Assembly (NCBI RefSeq): GCF_007713465.1
Contig: NZ_VMSG01000020.1
Location: 62,001-126,000, forward strand
Length of the DNA stretch: 64,000 nt
DNA from: Pseudomonas sp. H3(2019)
GTDB lineage: Bacteria > Pseudomonadota > Gammaproteobacteria > Pseudomonadales > Pseudomonadaceae
Direction of reading: 5' to 3'
Shown: piece after piece, positions 61,536-64,000 of the stretch
Numbering within the stretch: position 1 is the first letter of the stretch
How the letters are laid out: each line of letters starts with the position of its first letter
Position numbers and translations under genes: made by a program
The notes under the pieces: generated by a model
Told to the model about the DNA's origin: nothing
Database searches by the model: none
What the model saw: only the letters and a program-made list of their open reading frames with translations

Positions 61536-62768
61536 TTACGCGGCTTGTACGGTTTTCTCTTCCTGGGCCAGGCAAGCCGCCGCGGTAAACAGCACGTCGG
61601 TGGAGGAGTTCAGCGCGGTTTCTGCCGAGTCCTGCAACACACCGATGATGAAGCCGACGGCCACCACTTGCATGGCGATCTCGCTCGGAATGCCAAACAG
61701 GCTGCACGCCAGCGGAATCAACAGCAGCGAACCACCGGCCACACCGGAAGCGCCGCAGGCACAGATCGCCGCGACGACGCTGAGCAACACAGCCGTCGGG
61801 ATGTCCACGGCAATCCCCAGCGTGTGCACGGCTGCCAGGGTCAGCACCGTGATGGTGATCGCGGCACCGGCCATGTTGATGGTCGCCCCCAGCGGAATCG
61901 AAACCGAGTAGGTGTCTTCATGCAGGCCCAAGCGCTTGCTCAGTTCCAGGTTGACCGGAATGTTTGCCGCCGAACTGCGGGTGAAGAACGCGGTGATTCC
62001 GCTTTCCCGCAGGCAGGTCAGCACCAGCGGGTAAGGGTTGCGGCGCAGTTTCCAGAAGACGATGGCCGGGTTCATCACCAACGCCACGAACAGCATGCAA
62101 CCCAGCAATACGGCCAGCAGATGCAGGTAACCGATCAGCGCGCCGAAGCCCGAGGTGGCCAGCGTGGAGGCGACCAGGCCGAAGATCCCCAGTGGAGCAA
62201 AACGAATCACCAGGCGCACGATCACCGTGACGCCGTTGGACAGGTCGCCGAGCACGGTGCGGGTGGTTTCGCCAGCATGGCGGATGGCGATGCCCATGCC
62301 GATTGCCCACGCCAGAATGCCGATGAAATTGGCGTTCATCAGCGCGCTGATCGGGTTGTCGACCACGCTCAGCAGCAGGCTTTGCAAGACTTCGGAGATT
62401 CCGCCGGGCGCGCTGATCGCCACGTCATGGGTGGACAGCACCAGGCTCGAAGGGAACAGGCTGCTGGCCACCACCGCGACCACGGCTGCGGCAAAGGTGC
62501 CCAGCAGATACAGGAACAGAATCGGCTTGATGTGGGTTTCCTGGCCGTGTTTGTGGTTGGCGATCGAGGCCATCACCAGCACGAACACCAGAATCGGTGC
62601 GACGGCTTTCAGTGCCGAGACAAACACTTTGCCGATGAACGCGGTGGATTTCGCCACCTCAGGCGCAAACAGTGCCAAGGCAATACCGGCGATCAGGCCA
62701 ATGACGATTTGCGTGACCAGGCTGGTGTGTTTGAGTCTTTGCAAAAGAGTAGGCGGAGCAGCAGTCAT
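61536..62768 (-). CDS. sstT: serine/threonine:Na+ symporter SstT
   Basis: A 410-aa dicarboxylate/amino acid:cation symporter matching SstT: LKHTSLVTQIVIGLIAGI at the start, FTRSSAANIPVNLELSKRLG and SIPLGATINMAGAAITITVL in the substrate and sodium-binding hairpin and helix regions, and CACGASGVAGGSLLLIPLAC. It imports serine and threonine with sodium. ATG 62768 is preferred; the frame is open to 62852. The upstream ribosome-binding site is weak. Confidence 0.92.
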   Translation of the reverse strand: MTAAPPTLLQRLKHTSLVTQIVIGLIAGIALALFAPEVAKSTAFIGKVFVSALKAVAPILVFVLVMASIANHKHGQETHIKPILFLYLLGTFAAAVVAVVASSLFPSSLVLSTHDVAISAPGGISEVLQSLLLSVVDNPISALMNANFIGILAWAIGMGIAIRHAGETTRTVLGDLSNGVTVIVRLVIRFAPLGIFGLVASTLATSGFGALIGYLHLLAVLLGCMLFVALVMNPAIVFWKLRRNPYPLVLTCLRESGITAFFTRSSAANIPVNLELSKRLGLHEDTYSVSIPLGATINMAGAAITITVLTLAAVHTLGIAVDIPTAVLLSVVAAICACGASGVAGGSLLLIPLACSLFGIPSEIAMQVVAVGFIIGVLQDSAETALNSSTDVLFTAAACLAQEEKTVQAA

Positions 62769-63094
62769 AGCGGTATCTCTGATTTTTTTAAGGTGCCGTG
62801 AATCGAGAAACCCGGTCAGCAACAAACGGGCAGACTGTCCGGGCAAGCGCACATTGCGTCATCTGCGTTGGCGAGTGAGCAAGGTTGAACTTTTTTGCGG
62901 GCGCGGACTTTATCACAGCGTAGTCGTGATCCTTCAGACCTGTGACGATCTGCCACCCGAGTGTTTAAACCGATATGTCAGGTTCGTGCCAGCGCTGTCG
63001 GACACACTCTGTTAAGCTTCGCCATCCACTTTTTCATCTCCCCTCAGTGAGCCCTTGGGCTGTCGCTGGCGTTGTCGTTTTCTGGAGTTACCCC
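62769..63094. other. divergent intergenic region, no gene seen
   Basis: A 326-base gap between sstT and the divergent MFS gene. It should hold both promoters. TGGAGT at 63081-63086 is the ribosome-binding site of the MFS gene. I recognised no small gene, RNA or repeat in it. Confidence 0.6.
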
Positions 63095-64000
63095 ATGCTG
63101 TTGCCCATCCTGTTGTTGTCAGCCGCCGGTTTCACCGTGCTGACCACAGAGTTCATCATTGTCGGTCTGTTACCGTCGATCGCTCGCGACCTCGACGTCA
63201 GCGTTTCCCAGGCGGGACTGCTGGTGACCTTGTTCGCGTTTACCGTTGCCGCCTTCGGACCCTTCCTGACTGCGTACTTCGCGCGGTTTGAACGTCGGCG
63301 TCTGTTTATCAGCGTGCTGATCATGTTCGGGCTGGCGAACACCCTGGCGGCCATGGCGCCGAATATCGGTGTGATGGCTGTCGCGCGGCTGATACCGGCG
63401 CTGGGTTTGCCGGTGTTCTGGGCGCTGGCCAGTGAAACGGCGGTGGACATCGTCGGGCCGGACTATGCCGGGCGGGCGATTGCCAAGATCGGTTTCGGGA
63501 TTGTCTGCGCGACCGTGTTCGGGATTCCCGTCGGTACATTGATTTCCGATGCGTTCGGCTGGCGCACGGCGTTCGGCATTCTCGCGGTCATTGCCTTGGC
63601 CAAGGCGCTGCTGCTGTTTATCTATTTGCCGAAAACCAACCTGCACAACCAGCAGGTGAGCTTGCGTTCACAGTTCAAGATTCTGCGCAGCCCACTGATG
63701 CAGGGGCATGTGCTGTTGTCGATTCTGGTGTTCAGCGGGATGTTTACCGCTTACACCTACCTGGCCGACATCCTTGAACGGCTGGCCGGTTTCAACGGCA
63801 CCGTGGTCGGCTGGTGCCTGATGGGCTTTGGTGCGGTCGGGCTGATCGGCAACTCGCTGGGCGGGCGCATGGTCGATCGCCATCCATTGATCGCGTCGAT
63901 GGTGTTCTGTGGCTTCATGATTGGCGGCATGGTGGCTCTGGTGCCGAGTATCCATTCGACGCTGGGACTGGCCGCGGCGATGGGTATCTGGGGCGTGACT
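63095..64000 (+). CDS. MFS transporter (DHA1 drug/arabinose-type), C-terminus off the window
   Basis: The first 302 residues of a DHA1-family exporter (MLLPILLLSAAGFTVLTTEF, GLLPSIARDLDVSVSQAGLL, RLIPALGLPVFWALASETAV). The pattern resembles YdhP/AraJ-type transporters. GGAG precedes the ATG. The remaining part lies right of base 64000. Substrate unknown. Confidence 0.88.
   Translation, partial: MLLPILLLSAAGFTVLTTEFIIVGLLPSIARDLDVSVSQAGLLVTLFAFTVAAFGPFLTAYFARFERRRLFISVLIMFGLANTLAAMAPNIGVMAVARLIPALGLPVFWALASETAVDIVGPDYAGRAIAKIGFGIVCATVFGIPVGTLISDAFGWRTAFGILAVIALAKALLLFIYLPKTNLHNQQVSLRSQFKILRSPLMQGHVLLSILVFSGMFTAYTYLADILERLAGFNGTVVGWCLMGFGAVGLIGNSLGGRMVDRHPLIASMVFCGFMIGGMVALVPSIHSTLGLAAAMGIWGVT

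Noticed and set aside
61500..62801. 433-codon plus-strand frame opposite sstT
   Set aside because: His/Gln/Arg-rich shadow; SstT on the minus strand is unmistakable.

Overview
The window looks like a chromosomal segment of a fluorescent-type Pseudomonas. The evidence is the overall high GC, Pseudomonas-style REP palindromes, Anr-type TTGAT-N4-ATCAA boxes and the gene repertoire (SstT, TrhP/YegQ, QueD, tandem UspA proteins, Anr paralogue). No rRNA, tRNA, CRISPR array or complete insertion sequence was recognised.

Layout. 1-3265 (minus): a LysR regulator, an amidase and an MFS transporter that runs off the left edge. 3401-10458 (plus): a compact seven-gene operon that looks like a small biosynthetic gene cluster: a free-standing adenylation enzyme with a proline-type specificity code, a carrier protein, two acyl-CoA-dehydrogenase-like flavoproteins, an MFS exporter, an alpha/beta hydrolase and a PanB-like hydroxymethyltransferase. 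It ends at an IS3-family transposase remnant abutting a REP element. 10762-30248: mostly ordinary chromosome (MFS, a DapF-like protein lacking both catalytic cysteines, CodA, QueD, patatin, PepSY plus a two-component system, antiporter, chemoreceptor, TrhP, AI-2E family transporter, shikimate dehydrogenase-like protein, YceH). It is interrupted at 14469-17252 by the most striking gene of the window: an Rhs/TccC-type toxin protein whose variable C-terminus is an array of eukaryote-style C2H2 zinc fingers joined by TGERP linkers.

30442-54949 is a low-oxygen/stress region. It has five tandem-UspA proteins, an Anr paralogue, a second FtsH with a K+-channel-like partner, a PRPP synthetase and a phosphoribosyltransferase, an outer-membrane cytochrome/porin with a diheme cytochrome c, Spy-like and Hsp20 chaperones, an APC permease and a VIT-family transporter. 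Anr/FNR-like palindromes lie in front of many of them. The region carries scars: a GroEL-like pseudogene, an alcohol dehydrogenase C-terminal stub and a second copy of a USP C-terminus. The cell-wall operon at 41863-46288 (polysaccharide deacetylase, DUF4015, beta-lactamase/NamZ fusion) plus prs lies between the USP gene and that copied fragment.

54949-64000: an ApbE / PepSY-flavoreductase / DUF2271 set (the DUF2271 protein carries a flavinylation-like motif) divergent from a two-component system, then a DUF1993 protein, SstT, and an MFS transporter cut by the right edge.

The two best candidates for undescribed biology are the Rhs-C2H2 zinc-finger protein and the proline-type A/PCP/flavoprotein/PanB cluster. 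All identifications come from reading translated sequence; no database search was run.
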